Shown: piece by piece, positions 1 to 8,462 of the stretch
How positions within the stretch are numbered: the first letter of the stretch is position 1
Layout of the letters: the number at the start of each line of letters is the position of its first letter
Assembly (NCBI RefSeq): GCF_000717025.1
Contig: NZ_JNXG01000011.1
Span: forward strand, 248,001-312,000
Direction: 5' to 3'
Source of the DNA: Streptomyces atroolivaceus
Lineage (GTDB): Bacteria > Actinomycetota > Actinomycetes > Streptomycetales > Streptomycetaceae
Length of the DNA stretch: 64,000 nucleotides
Program-made: the position numbers and the translations under genes
The notes under the pieces: model-generated
Database searches by the model: none
Told to the model about the DNA's origin: nothing
Seen by the model: the letters and a program-made list of their open reading frames with translations, nothing else

Positions 1-999
1 GTCGGCCACCCGCTTCTGCAGCTCGGTGGCCCACCACTTGGCCATCGAGGCGTGGACGGCATCGAGCGTCCCTTCGGAGTGGTCGACGATGCACCGGTCG
101 AGGAAGGTCCGGGTGACGGCGCACTCGGTGGCCATCTCGGCGATCTCGAAGCGGATGTGCTGGAGCTTGGAGAGCGGGCGCCCGAAGGCCTCGCGCTCCT
201 TGACGTAGCGGGTGGTGATCTCCAGGAGGTACTCGGCGGCGGCGATGCCGGCGACCGCTATGCCCATGCGCTCCTGGGCCAGATTGGTCATGAGGTGCAG
301 GAAGGCCCCGTCGCGCTCGCCGAGGAGGTTCTCCTTGGGGACGCGTACGTCGTTGAAGAACAGTTCGGCGGTGTCCTGGGACTTCTGTCCGATCTTGTCG
401 AGGTTACGGCCCCGCTCGAAGCCTTCGGCTCCGCGCTCGACGACGAGCAGGGAGAGGCCCTTCGCCCCGCCCTCCGGTGAGGTCTTGGCCACGACGATCA
501 CCAGGTCGGCCAGGATGCCGTTGGAGATGAAGGTCTTCGAGCCGTTGAGGAGCCAGTGGTCGCCCTTGTCCTCGGCGCTGGTGCGGATGCCCTGGAGATC
601 GGAGCCTGCACCGGGTTCCGTCATGGCGATGGCGGTGATGGTCTCACCACTGCAGAAGCGGGGCAGCCAGCGCCGCTTCTGTTCCTCGGTGCCGAGACCG
701 GTGAGGTAGGGGCCGATGATGTCGTTGTGCAGGCCGAGCGCCAGCCCGGACACCCCGGCCCGGGTGAACTCCTCGGCGATCACGGCGCTGTAGCGGAAGT
801 CGGCGTTGCCGCCGCCCCCGTACTCCTCCGGGACTGCGAGGCCGAGCAGCCCCTGCCGGCCGGCCGCGAGCCAGGCCTCGCGCGAGACGATCCCGTCCTT
901 CTCCCACTGCTCGTAGTGCGGGAGGACCTCCTTGGCAAGGAAGGTCCGGACGGTCTCGCGGAACGCGTCGTGCTCCTCGGTGAAGATCTGCCGCTGCAC
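1..999 (-). CDS. Acyl-CoA dehydrogenase, 3' end cut by window
   Basis: FAD flavoenzyme expected to oxidise acyl-CoA to enoyl-CoA. The visible 333 codons read QRQIFTEEHDAFRETVRTFL at the N-terminus, then EEYGGGG near 58-63 and the FAD/substrate motif MTEPGAGSDLQ near 126-136. The last visible stretch, around HASMAKWWATELQKRVAD, is the family's C-terminal helical domain. The final part, with the usual catalytic glutamate region, lies beyond base 1. The GTG start follows the stop of the upstream oxidoreductase after one base, so translation is probably coupled. It is the third gene of a racemase/oxidoreductase/dehydrogenase operon, which suggests branched acyl-CoA or isoprenoid-like acid breakdown. 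Substrate is unknown. Confidence 0.93.
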   Translation of the reverse strand, partial: MQRQIFTEEHDAFRETVRTFLAKEVLPHYEQWEKDGIVSREAWLAAGRQGLLGLAVPEEYGGGGNADFRYSAVIAEEFTRAGVSGLALGLHNDIIGPYLTGLGTEEQKRRWLPRFCSGETITAIAMTEPGAGSDLQGIRTSAEDKGDHWLLNGSKTFISNGILADLVIVVAKTSPEGGAKGLSLLVVERGAEGFERGRNLDKIGQKSQDTAELFFNDVRVPKENLLGERDGAFLHLMTNLAQERMGIAVAGIAAAEYLLEITTRYVKEREAFGRPLSKLQHIRFEIAEMATECAVTRTFLDRCIVDHSEGTLDAVHASMAKWWATELQKRVAD

Positions 1000-1000
1000 T

Positions 1001-2035
1001 TCAAGCCCCCTGGAGCCAGTTCTTGACGGTGGAGATCAGCCGCGCCGGCTCGGGGCCGACGGGCGTGACGTTGAGCATGGTGACCCCGGCCTCACGGAAG
1101 GCCTCCAGGCGGTCGCGTACGTAGCCTTCGGGGCCGCAGAGCGTCATGAGCTCGCAGAACTCGTCCGGGACGGCGGCCTCGGCCTCCCTCTTCTTCCCGG
1201 AGAGGTAGAGCTCCTGGATGGTGGCAGCCTCCTTCTCGTAGCCGTAGGCGACGGCGAGGTCGTTGTAGAAGTTCTTGCCCGGCGCGCCCATGCCGCCGAC
1301 GTACAGCGCGATCTGCGGGCGGGCGAGGTCCCTGACGGCGGCCGCGTCGTCGCCGATGGCCAGCAGCCCGCCCGCGACGGTCTGCAGGGGACCGAGCCGC
1401 GGATCGCGCTTCGCCGCCCCCTCGGCCAGGGCCGTGCCCCAGACCTGCTGGGCCTTCTCCGGGATGTAGAGGGTGGGCAGCCAGCCGTCGGCGATCTCGG
1501 CGGTCAGCCGGACGTTGGCGGGGCCGAGGGAGGCGACGTAGAGAGGGATGGTGTCACGCACCGGCCGGGTCAGGATCTTCAGCGGCTTGCCGAGCTTTCC
1601 GCCCTTCTCCTTCGGCAGCGGCATGTCGGTGATGCCGTGGTGGTCGATGACCTCGCGGCGCCAGATACGGCGGCAGAGCTCCACGGTCTCCCGGGTCCGG
1701 CCGAGCGGCTTGTCGTAGGGCTTGCCGTGCCAGCCCTCGATCACCTGCGGGCCCGAGGCGCCCAGTCCGAGCAGGGCGCGGCCGCCCGACACCGCGTCCA
1801 GTCCGGCGCCGGTCTGGGCGATGAGGGCCGGGGTGCGGGAGTAGACGTTGAGGATCGCCGCGCCGATCTTCAGGCGTTCGGTGCGGGCGGCGAGGTAGCC
1901 CATGAGGGTGGGCGAGTCGAAGCCGTACGCCTCGGCGACCCAGACTGCGTCGAGTCCGGCGGACTCGAGTGCGGCGACCTCGTCACAGGCGGCGCGCGGG
2001 TCACCCGCGTAGTTCAGCGGCAGGGAGAGTTCCAT
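1001..2035 (-). CDS. LLM-class (luciferase-like) F420/flavin-dependent oxidoreductase
   Basis: 344-aa TIM-barrel oxidoreductase of the luciferase-like monooxygenase superfamily. The N-terminus MELSLPLNYAGDP, the segment DAVWVAEAYGFDSP and RTERLKIGAAILNVYSRTP (near 55-72) are typical of actinobacterial F420-dependent members such as the Rv-type LLM paralogues. GLGASGPQVIEGWHG near 98-112 is the characteristic cofactor-side loop. The ATG shares its A with the TGA of the CoA-transferase-like gene (TGATG), so the two are translationally coupled. Family and fold are clear; F420 rather than FMN is an inference from the subfamily. Confidence 0.9.
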   Translation of the reverse strand: MELSLPLNYAGDPRAACDEVAALESAGLDAVWVAEAYGFDSPTLMGYLAARTERLKIGAAILNVYSRTPALIAQTGAGLDAVSGGRALLGLGASGPQVIEGWHGKPYDKPLGRTRETVELCRRIWRREVIDHHGITDMPLPKEKGGKLGKPLKILTRPVRDTIPLYVASLGPANVRLTAEIADGWLPTLYIPEKAQQVWGTALAEGAAKRDPRLGPLQTVAGGLLAIGDDAAAVRDLARPQIALYVGGMGAPGKNFYNDLAVAYGYEKEAATIQELYLSGKKREAEAAVPDEFCELMTLCGPEGYVRDRLEAFREAGVTMLNVTPVGPEPARLISTVKNWLQGA

Positions 2036-3186
2036 CAGCCGGTCGTGTCCTTCCCGGTGGTCAGCAGGCCCGGCAGGTCCCAGTCGGCGGCGACGGCCTC
2101 GGTGTCCGCTCCGGGCAGGGCGGGCCCGCTGCGTACGGAGACGGGCGTCGCGGAGAAACGGGGTGCGGGGGCGGGCTGGGTGAGGCCGCTGTGCTCCACG
2201 TAGGTGGAGCGGGCGGCGAGGTGGGGGTGGCGGGGTGCCTCTCGGAGCGAGAGGACGGGGGCCACACAGGCGTCCGCCCCCTCGAAGATCTCGGTCCACT
2301 CGGCTCGCGTACGGGTGCTGAACCGGTCGGCGACCAGGGCGCGCAGTTCCTCCCAGCGTCCGAAGTCGTTGCGGTCGGGGGCCTCGGCCCCGATTCCGAG
2401 GAGCTCGGCGAACTCCTCGTAGAAGCGCGGCTCCAGGGCCCCGACCGCCATGTACCGGCCGTCGGAGGTCTCGTACGACCCGTAGAACGGGCAGCCTCCG
2501 TCGAGGAGGTTGGTGCCGCGCCGGTCCTGCCAGCTGCCGGCCGCCAGCATGCCGTGGATCATGGTGGCGAGATGGGCCGATCCGTCGACGATGGCCGCGT
2601 CGACGACCTGCCCGGTTCCGCCGGGCGTACGGGCGTGCTGGAGGGCTGCGAGCACGCCGACGGCGAGGTAGAGCGAGCCGCCCGCGTAGTCGCCGAGCAG
2701 GTTGGCCGGGACGGTGGGCGCCTCGCCGGATCTGCCGATCATGGACAGGGTGCCGCTGAGGGCGATGTAGCCGATGTCGTGTCCCGCGCGCGGGGCCAGC
2801 GGCCCGTCCTGGCCCCAGCCGGTCATCCGTCCGTAGACGAGCCGCGGGTTGCGTTCCAGGCAGGCGTCCGGGCCCACACCGAGGCGTTCGGCGACCCCCG
2901 GCCGGTAGCCCTCGATCAACACGTCGGCGCGCTCGACGAGGTCGAGGACCTGCCCGGCCCCGCCCTCGGCCTTCAGGTCGACGAGAACCGACCGCTTGTT
3001 GCGGTTGGTGAGGTCGAAGGCGGGTTCGATCCCGATCACCGAGCCACCGGGCCGGTCGACGCGCACCACATCGGCCCCGAGGTCGGCGAGGAGCATCGCG
3101 GCGAACGGCCCGGGTCCGATACCGGCCAGTTCGACGACGCGCACCCCGGTCAGCGGGCCCTGCGGTCCGTGTCCTGTCGTTGCCAT
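2035..3186 (-). CDS. CaiB/BaiF family protein, alpha-methylacyl-CoA racemase-like
   Basis: 383-aa family III CoA-transferase fold protein. The segment GHDIGYIALSG carries His136 and LLGDYAGG carries Asp166. The pair is spaced 30 residues apart, as in mycobacterial alpha-methylacyl-CoA racemase (His126/Asp156), which favours racemase over CoA-transfer chemistry. LADLGADVVRVDRPGG (about 33-48) and GYRPGVAERLG are further family motifs. First gene of an operon with the oxidoreductase and dehydrogenase that follow; together they would epimerise and desaturate 2-methyl-branched acyl-CoAs. The start is the ATG at 3186; a longer open frame upstream is antisense to another gene. Confidence 0.9.
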   Translation of the reverse strand: MATTGHGPQGPLTGVRVVELAGIGPGPFAAMLLADLGADVVRVDRPGGSVIGIEPAFDLTNRNKRSVLVDLKAEGGAGQVLDLVERADVLIEGYRPGVAERLGVGPDACLERNPRLVYGRMTGWGQDGPLAPRAGHDIGYIALSGTLSMIGRSGEAPTVPANLLGDYAGGSLYLAVGVLAALQHARTPGGTGQVVDAAIVDGSAHLATMIHGMLAAGSWQDRRGTNLLDGGCPFYGSYETSDGRYMAVGALEPRFYEEFAELLGIGAEAPDRNDFGRWEELRALVADRFSTRTRAEWTEIFEGADACVAPVLSLREAPRHPHLAARSTYVEHSGLTQPAPAPRFSATPVSVRSGPALPGADTEAVAADWDLPGLLTTGKDTTG

Positions 3187-3266
3187 CAAGCCCCCAGCGG
3201 TGTGACACAACTGATGTAACATCGATGATGCTAAGAACGGACCGCAATCCGCACAACCCTTTTGGC

Positions 3267-3285
3267 CGAGCAAGCGCTTAGCACT
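3267..3285. promoter_or_regulatory. Candidate operator with AAGCGCTT palindrome
   Basis: The sequence GAGCAAGCGCTTAGCAC contains the 8-bp palindrome AAGCGCTT (3272-3279) with partly symmetric flanks. It sits about 80 bp upstream of the acyl-CoA operon start and 105 bp upstream of the divergent gene at 3391. Similar palindromes serve TetR-type regulators of acyl-CoA genes in actinomycetes. A second small inverted repeat, GATGTAACATC, lies near 3219-3229. Regulator unknown. Confidence 0.35.
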
Positions 3286-3390
3286 TTCCCCGGATCCTCT
3301 CGCACCGAAGCCCGACCGGCCGTGCGGCACCACCGACACCTCCGCTAGCCTCTGCCTGCTACATCGGCGCCGGCCCCTGCGGAGGCACGC

Positions 3391-4581
3391 ATGAACAGGC
3401 AGAACGGGGCAGAACGCCCTTACGACGTCGTCCTTTTCGGAGCCACCGGCTTCGTGGGGGCGCTCACCGCCGGATATCTCGCCGCACACGCGCCGGACGG
3501 CTGCCGCTGGGCCCTGGCCGGCCGAAGCCGCCGCAAGCTGGAGCAGCTGCGCGACCGCCTCGCCGCGAGCCACCCGCACTGCGCGGACCTGCCCCTGCTC
3601 ACGGCCGACGCGGACGACGCCGGCGGACTGCGCGAACTCGCCGAGTCCTCGCACGTGGTGGCGTCGACCGTCGGCCCGTACGTCTGGTACGGGGAGAAGC
3701 TGGTCGCCGCCTGCGCCGAGGCCGGGACGGACTACACCGACCTCACCGGGGAGGCCGAGTTCGTCGACCGGATGTACCTGCGGCACGACGGCCGGGCGCG
3801 CGAGACCGGGTCCCGCCTCGTGCATGCCTGTGGCTTCGACTCCGTTCCGCACGATCTCGGCGCCTACTTCACCGTCAAGCAGCTTCCCGAGGGCGTCCCG
3901 TTGACCGTGGACGGATACGTCCGCACGAACGCCGTCTTCTCCGGCGGCACGTTCGCCTCGGCCCTCACCGCCATGGGCCGCGGCCCACAGATGATGCGGG
4001 CCGCGCGGGAACGGCGTCTGCACGAGCCGCGCCTGGTCGGCCGCCGGGCCCGCGCCCCGCAGGGGGCACCGCACTTCAGCCCGGAGACCGGCACCTGGGC
4101 CCTGCCTCTGCCGACTCTGGACCCCCGTGTGGTGGAGCGGTCCGCGCGGGGCCTGGAGCGCTACGGTCCCGACTTCCGCTACCGGCACTTCGCCTCGGTG
4201 AAACACCTGCCCGTGGCGCTCGGCGGCACGGCCGCCATGGGGCTGCTGGTGGGAGCCGCCCAGGTCCCTGCCGCGCGGCACTGGCTCTCGGCCCGGGTCG
4301 AACCCGGTACGGGGCCCGGTGAGCAGCGCAGGAAGCGCAGCTGGTTCACGGTCCGCTTCATCGGGGAGGGCGGCGGCCGGCAGGTCTGGACGGAGGTGTC
4401 GGGCGGCGACCCGGGCTACGACGAGACGGCGAAGATGCTGGCCGAGGCGGCGCTGGCCCTCGCACTCGACGACCTCCCGGCGACGTCGGGTCAGGTCACG
4501 ACGGCCGTGGCGATGGGCGATGCCCTGCTGCAGCGGCTGCAGGCGGCCGGGCTGCGCTTCCGGGTGGCGGCGGTGCGCTGA
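3391..4581 (+). CDS. Saccharopine dehydrogenase-family NAD(P)-binding protein
   Basis: 396-aa protein with a Rossmann dinucleotide-binding start, DVVLFGATGFVGALTAGYL (about 11-29), then AGRSRRKLEQL, and TVGPYVWYGEKLVAACAEAG near 92-111. LVHACGFDSVPHDLGAYF (about 142-159) is the hallmark of the actinobacterial trans-acting enoyl reductase / saccharopine dehydrogenase-like group. Mycobacterial relatives reduce enoyl intermediates in phenolic glycolipid synthesis. The role here is unknown; it stands divergent from the acyl-CoA operon, which fits a lipid-related reductase. Confidence 0.88.
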   Translation: MNRQNGAERPYDVVLFGATGFVGALTAGYLAAHAPDGCRWALAGRSRRKLEQLRDRLAASHPHCADLPLLTADADDAGGLRELAESSHVVASTVGPYVWYGEKLVAACAEAGTDYTDLTGEAEFVDRMYLRHDGRARETGSRLVHACGFDSVPHDLGAYFTVKQLPEGVPLTVDGYVRTNAVFSGGTFASALTAMGRGPQMMRAARERRLHEPRLVGRRARAPQGAPHFSPETGTWALPLPTLDPRVVERSARGLERYGPDFRYRHFASVKHLPVALGGTAAMGLLVGAAQVPAARHWLSARVEPGTGPGEQRRKRSWFTVRFIGEGGGRQVWTEVSGGDPGYDETAKMLAEAALALALDDLPATSGQVTTAVAMGDALLQRLQAAGLRFRVAAVR

Positions 4582-4607
4582 TCACGGAGGGCGGCGGCCG
4601 CCCGCGG

Positions 4608-4754
4608 TCAGAGCATCCAGGACGCCAGCGTGACGACCATGGACACGGTCCAGGCGGTTCCCGCCAGGACGCCCAAGGTCATGCCCACGGCGACGCCGCG
4701 CTGGGAAAGACGTACGGTTCCGGTGCTCATCCGAGGTGCGTGGTGGTCGATCAT
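4608..4754 (-). CDS. Small single-pass membrane protein
   Basis: 48-aa protein starting MIDHHAPRMSTGTVRLSQRG with one hydrophobic segment over about residues 21-46 (GVAVGMTLGVLAGTAWTVSM). An internal ATG would give a 40-aa version beginning MSTGTV. It is convergent with the gene ending at 4581. Small proteins of this kind are common in Streptomyces, but I do not recognise a function. Support is the hydrophobic helix and a sensible start only. Confidence 0.5.
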   Translation of the reverse strand: MIDHHAPRMSTGTVRLSQRGVAVGMTLGVLAGTAWTVSMVVTLASWML

Positions 4755-4839
4755 GTGTACCAGCCTGCCCCTGATGTTCGACAACCAACATCCGTATTCG
4801 TACTCAGTCGGCAACAGATGCCGGAGCGGGGGGTCCCCG

Positions 4840-5517
4840 TCAGCCGGTCGCCTCCCGGAGAGCGGACCGGCACAGCGCGTCCGCCCTGCGCGTCGTCTCC
4901 GGCTGACGGAAGTCACGTGCCAGCGCGAGCGTGTGGGCGCAGGCGTTGTCCAGGCCCGTGCGGTGCCCGACGGAGACGAAGACGGGCTTGGTGGCGTCCT
5001 GCGTACGCAAGGCCCGGCCCACTTCCTCGTTCCCGTCCATCAGCGGGGTGAAGTCGCCCCGCAGGGGCCCGGGTTGCTCGTAGCGGAAGGTGAAGGGGTT
5101 CTTCGCGACGCCGATGACCGGCAGGCCGGTGAGGACGCCGAGGTGGCTGGCGAGGCCGAACCTGCGCGGGTGGGCCAGCCCGTAGCCGTCGCAGACGACG
5201 AGACCCGGGTCCACCGGCAGGCCTTCCAGCGCGGCCAGGACGGCCGGAATCTCCCGGAAGGCGAGGAGCCCGGGGACGTACGGGAACGTCACACGGCCGT
5301 CGGCGGTGGATTCGGCCACCACCTCCAGCGTCGCCGCGTCCAGCACGACAGCCGCCGCGACGACGAGATCCCGCTCGTCGTCGTAGGCGACGTCGACCCC
5401 GGTCACCCGGCCGGTCCCCGGCGGCGGCCCGGATTCGTCCAGCACCACCCGTGCGCGCAACGCGTCCTGGACGGCGCGGGCTTCGGCCTCGTCGGCGGGC
5501 ATCCGGAAAGTCGTCAT
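4840..5517 (-). CDS. nfi: Endonuclease V (deoxyinosine 3' endonuclease)
   Basis: 225-aa repair nuclease that cuts near deoxyinosine in DNA. VTGVDVAYDDERD (about 43-55) carries the first metal-binding aspartate, VPGLLAFREIP the second conserved block, and VVCDGYGLAHPRRFGLASHLG (from about 116) the catalytic D-G-x-G-x-x-H-P-R signature. GVAKNPF and the C-terminal SVGHRTGLDNA are further family blocks. Length matches bacterial Nfi. The start ATG at 5517 lies only 36 bp from the divergent YciI gene, so the two share a short promoter region. Confidence 0.95.
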   Translation of the reverse strand: MTTFRMPADEAEARAVQDALRARVVLDESGPPPGTGRVTGVDVAYDDERDLVVAAAVVLDAATLEVVAESTADGRVTFPYVPGLLAFREIPAVLAALEGLPVDPGLVVCDGYGLAHPRRFGLASHLGVLTGLPVIGVAKNPFTFRYEQPGPLRGDFTPLMDGNEEVGRALRTQDATKPVFVSVGHRTGLDNACAHTLALARDFRQPETTRRADALCRSALREATG

Positions 5518-5553
5518 GACGGGCCAGTCTAGGCAGCCGGGTAGCCTGCGATC

Positions 5554-5853
5554 ATGTTCGTACTCGAGTTGACCTACACCGCACCGGTCGAGCACGTCGA
5601 CGCCCTCATGCCGGAGCACATCAGCTGGCTGGACGCCCAGTACGCGGCCGGGGTGTTCATCGCCTCCGGACGCAAGAACCCCCGCGACGGCGGTGTGATC
5701 CTGGCCGTGGGTGACGACCGTGCCGAGATCGAGAGGATCGCGGCCTCCGACCCCTTCGCGGCCCACGAGGTCTGCGCCTACCGGATCACGGAGTTCCTGG
5801 CGACGAAGACCTCGGACGCCCTCGCGCCGTACCGGCAGCAGCTGCCCGGCTAG
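5554..5853 (+). CDS. YciI family protein
   Basis: 99-aa ferredoxin-like-fold protein of the YciI family: MFVLELTYTAPVEHVDALMP, then HISWLDAQYAAGVFIASGRK with the conserved His/Asp positions, and a DPFAAHEVCAYRITEF block near 67-82. YciI proteins are small enzymes or enzyme-like domains; their substrates are mostly unknown. The stop TAG overlaps the TAG of the convergent acetyltransferase (5850-5853). Confidence 0.9.
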   Translation: MFVLELTYTAPVEHVDALMPEHISWLDAQYAAGVFIASGRKNPRDGGVILAVGDDRAEIERIAASDPFAAHEVCAYRITEFLATKTSDALAPYRQQLPG

Positions 5854-6449
5854 AGCGCGCCCCGGGTGGTCAGGTCCTCGTCCGTGATGGGGCGGACCAC
5901 CCGGCAGGGTGCCCCGAGCGCGACGGTCATCGGGGGGATGGTGCGGCTGACGACGCTGCCGGCGCCGATGACCGACCCGTATCCGACACGGACTCCGGGC
6001 AGGACCACCACGTTGCTGCCGATCCACACCTTGTCCTCGATCACGATCGGTTCGGAGAACCGGCCGAAGTCGGCGCGTCGCGAGGGGTGCACCGGGTGTC
6101 CCGTGGTGGTCAGCGTCACGCTGGGAGCGATCATGACGCCGTCGCCTATGTGGATGTCCACGTCGTCGACGAACGTCAGGTTGACGTTCCCGAAGAAGTC
6201 GTCGCCGATGTGGACGTTGCTGCCGAACCCGGCGTGGAACGGCGGCAGCAGCACCGTGCGTTCGCCGACGGAGCCGAGGATCTCGACGAGCAGCGACCGA
6301 CGCCTGTCCTCCTGGCCCGGGGGTGTCCGGTTGTACTCGAAGATCTGCTCCGCGCGGCGCCGTGGGGCCAGGAAGGCCGCTTCGGACTCGGTGTACACGA
6401 GCCCCTTGGCGATCCGGCCGAGAACTTCCTCCTGGTGAGCGTCCGTCAC
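5850..6449 (-). CDS. Sugar O-acetyltransferase, left-handed beta-helix (LacA/Maa type)
   Basis: 199 aa from the GTG at 6449, which is preceded by GAAGGG about 11 bases upstream; a longer form from GTG 6485 (211 aa) is possible. It has the N-terminal maltose/galactoside acetyltransferase domain (GLVYTESEAAF...RRRAEQIFEYN), then hexapeptide repeats. These include NVHIGDDFFGNVNLTFVDD and IAPSVTLTTTGHPVH with the catalytic histidine, then IGSNVVVLPGVRVGYGSVIGAG. Expected to transfer acetyl from acetyl-CoA to a sugar. Convergent with yciI. Confidence 0.9.
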   Translation of the reverse strand: MTDAHQEEVLGRIAKGLVYTESEAAFLAPRRRAEQIFEYNRTPPGQEDRRRSLLVEILGSVGERTVLLPPFHAGFGSNVHIGDDFFGNVNLTFVDDVDIHIGDGVMIAPSVTLTTTGHPVHPSRRADFGRFSEPIVIEDKVWIGSNVVVLPGVRVGYGSVIGAGSVVSRTIPPMTVALGAPCRVVRPITDEDLTTRGAL

Positions 6450-6536
6450 AGCGGATCGGTCCCTTCGTCCGTCTTCCCCGGGCACAGCCGTACCCGGGGC
6501 CCCCGTCGGTCGCGGGTGACCGATGTCTCCGGGCCG

Positions 6537-7622
6537 CTACCGCAGCCGCGCGACCCGTCCCTTCTCGCCCGCCGCCCAGCAGCCGCCGCCCGGTGCGCAG
6601 TCGACCGTGTCGTACGAGCCGGTGTCCACGGTCCGCCAGGTGCGCCCGCCGTCCCTTGTGACATCGGTACCGGCCGGACCCACGGCGAGGGCCGAACGCC
6701 GGCTGTGCGGCAGCCACGTGACCCCGGAACGGTAGGCGGGTGGCGGGGCGGCCGCGCTCCGCCAGCTCCGGCCGCCGTCCCCGGTGACGGACGCGGCGTC
6801 CGGGGACGCCTGGCCCGCGCGGTAGTCGCCGCCGACCGCGATGCCGTGCGTACGGTCCAGGAAGGCCACGCCGAAAACGCCACGCGCCGGATCACCGGCC
6901 GGGATCCGCGACGCCGCTTCGGTCCAGGTCAGGCCGCGGTCCTCGGAGTGCAGCACCCGGGCGGTCGCCGCACCGCCGGTGGCGAGCCATACGTCCTTCC
7001 TGCCCGCGCTGACCAGGCACTGGCCACTCGCCGCGAAGCCCGCCTCGCCGGGCTGCGCCGCGGGCATCCCCGCGTCCGGCAGCACCCGCCAGTTCCGCCC
7101 GCCGTCCGACGTCGACAGGATGCGGAACTTCCCGTCCACCGGGTCGCTCAGCGCGAGGCCGTGACGGCTGTCGAAGAAGGTCAGACAGTCGTAGAACGCC
7201 CGCTCGTCGGTGTTACGGAAGGACTCCGTCCAGCTCGCGCCCCCGTCCTCGGTACGGAAGACCCGGGACGCCTCGCCCTCGCCGATGGCGAGGGCGACGG
7301 CCCGCCGCCTGTCGAAGGCCTCGATGTCGCGGAACTCCAGTCCGGCCGCACCGGCCGGCGAGACGTCGCGCCAGTGCCTTCCGCCGTCCGTGGTGCGCAG
7401 CACCGTGCCCCCGGAGCCCGCGACCCAGGCGGCGTCGCGGCCGACAGCGGCGAGCCCGCGGAAGCGCGCGTCCGTTCCCGTCGCGGCGAGCGCCCATTCC
7501 GGGTCACGGCCCTGGTGCCCTTCCGGCACGGCCTGCGCCGACGGTGCGGCCAGGGCCGCTGCCACCGCCGCACCGCAAAGACCCAGCGCCCACAGCCTTC
7601 TGGTCTTCCCCATGGCCCTCAT
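6537..7622 (-). CDS. Secreted BNR-repeat / Ycf48-like beta-propeller protein
   Basis: 361-aa exported protein. The N-terminus MRAMGKTRRLWALGLCGAAV followed by PSAQA is a Sec signal peptide with cleavage near residue 31. The body holds repeated Asp-box motifs (TTDGGRHW, TEDGGASW, TSDGGRNW, SEDRGLTW, TGDGGRSW, TRDGGRTW), one per propeller blade, as in photosystem assembly-like and sialidase-type propellers. No catalytic sialidase residues are evident, so a binding or scaffold role is more likely. A second ATG lies at 7613; neither start has a strong ribosome site. Confidence 0.85.
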   Translation of the reverse strand: MRAMGKTRRLWALGLCGAAVAAALAAPSAQAVPEGHQGRDPEWALAATGTDARFRGLAAVGRDAAWVAGSGGTVLRTTDGGRHWRDVSPAGAAGLEFRDIEAFDRRRAVALAIGEGEASRVFRTEDGGASWTESFRNTDERAFYDCLTFFDSRHGLALSDPVDGKFRILSTSDGGRNWRVLPDAGMPAAQPGEAGFAASGQCLVSAGRKDVWLATGGAATARVLHSEDRGLTWTEAASRIPAGDPARGVFGVAFLDRTHGIAVGGDYRAGQASPDAASVTGDGGRSWRSAAAPPPAYRSGVTWLPHSRRSALAVGPAGTDVTRDGGRTWRTVDTGSYDTVDCAPGGGCWAAGEKGRVARLR

Positions 7623-7806
7623 GGCGCTGGAAGCTAACCCACCCGTGGACGGACGTCCAGGGTGCGCCGTGCGAAACGGGGCAGTTGATCAGGGGGCGGT
7701 GAATGCGGTGACGCAGCTCACGCCACCCGCCAGTGCACGGATGAAGGCGTTCCGTCGTCTACTCCAATGCCGGGAACCGTTCGTCCGAGGCGAGAGGGAG
7801 CAGGTC

Positions 7807-8223
7807 TTGTCCAGCGTTATCGAGCAGTCCGTGCAGGCCCGTATGGTCGCGTCCGCGCCGCGCATGGAGACCCTGCCGGCCACTCTGCACTACGACCGCA
7901 AGGACCCCTTCGCCGTCCGCATGGCGTTCCCGGCTCCGGCGACCCTGGAAGGCACCGAGGTCTCGTGGGAGTTCTCCCGCGAGCTGCTCGCCACAGGCAT
8001 GGACGCGCCGGCCGGGGTCGGCGACGTGCGGGTCCGGCCGTTCGGGTACGACCGCACGGTGCTGGAGTTCCACGCCGTCGAGGGCATCGCGATGGTGCAC
8101 GTGCGGACGTCCGAGCTGCGCCGTTTCCTGAAACGGGCGCAGGACCTGGTCCCTGTGGGTGACGAGTACCGCTTCATGGACCTGGACACCGATCTGGGCG
8201 ACCTGTTGGGCGGGGCCTCCTGA
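7807..8223 (+). CDS. ssgD: SsgA-like sporulation/cell-wall protein (probably SsgD)
   Basis: 138-aa SALP family protein, found only in morphologically complex actinomycetes, where members guide septum and wall synthesis. SSVIEQSVQARMVASAP, DPFAVRMAFPAP, VSWEFSRELLATGM and DVRVRPFGYDRTVLEFHA are typical. The start is TTG at 7807 because GGGAG lies 7 bases upstream and the match to the family begins there. The assignment to SsgD rests on neighbours: WhiB-like, SLAC and LigD/ligase genes follow, as around SCO6707-SCO6722 in S. coelicolor (from memory). Family certain, paralogue less so. Confidence 0.88.
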   Translation: MSSVIEQSVQARMVASAPRMETLPATLHYDRKDPFAVRMAFPAPATLEGTEVSWEFSRELLATGMDAPAGVGDVRVRPFGYDRTVLEFHAVEGIAMVHVRTSELRRFLKRAQDLVPVGDEYRFMDLDTDLGDLLGGAS

Positions 8224-8265
8224 GCGGGGCGTCCCGAGCCGGACGGGGCCGGACCCCGGGACAGT

Positions 8266-8290
8266 GGTCCCGGACAGCACTGCCGGGATC
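8266..8290 (+). terminator. Possible terminator after ssgD
   Basis: GGTCCCGG and CCGGGATC form an 8-bp stem (one G-T pair) around a 9-base loop, 43 bp after the ssgD stop. No T-run follows, which is usual in Streptomyces. Confidence 0.3.
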
Positions 8291-8405
8291 ACGGTCGAGG
8301 ATGCCTCGCTCACCGGCCCGTACACGCCCTCGACCTGCGAGGATGACGGGGGGTGAGCACGCGTCGCGAGGACCGGGCTTGGCTGTGCCCTTACCGCCGC
8401 CTTAA

Positions 8406-8437
8406 CCTACGGTCACGTAACCTACGAAGCCGTAGGT
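8406..8437. promoter_or_regulatory. Operator-like inverted repeats upstream of the desaturase
   Basis: ACCTACG (8420-8426), spacer AAGC, CGTAGGT (8431-8437) is a perfect 7-bp inverted repeat. A further half-site CCTACGG lies at 8406-8412, giving three half-sites at about 15 and 9 bp spacing. It ends 26 bp before the desaturase GTG, so a bound repressor would block its promoter. Such sites are usual for TetR-type repressors of fatty-acid desaturase genes; the regulator is not in the window. Confidence 0.5.
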
Positions 8438-8462
8438 AATTCTCCCGTCCCCAGGAGCCCCC

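Noticed and set aside
2035..4281. Very long minus-strand open frame running through 3391-4281
   Set aside because: Only the part from ATG 3186 matches a family. The rest is antisense to the saccharopine-dehydrogenase-like gene and open because of GC content.
4840..6717. Minus-strand frame extending endonuclease V
   Set aside because: Endonuclease V starts at ATG 5517. The extension overlaps yciI and the acetyltransferase in other frames and has no family likeness.
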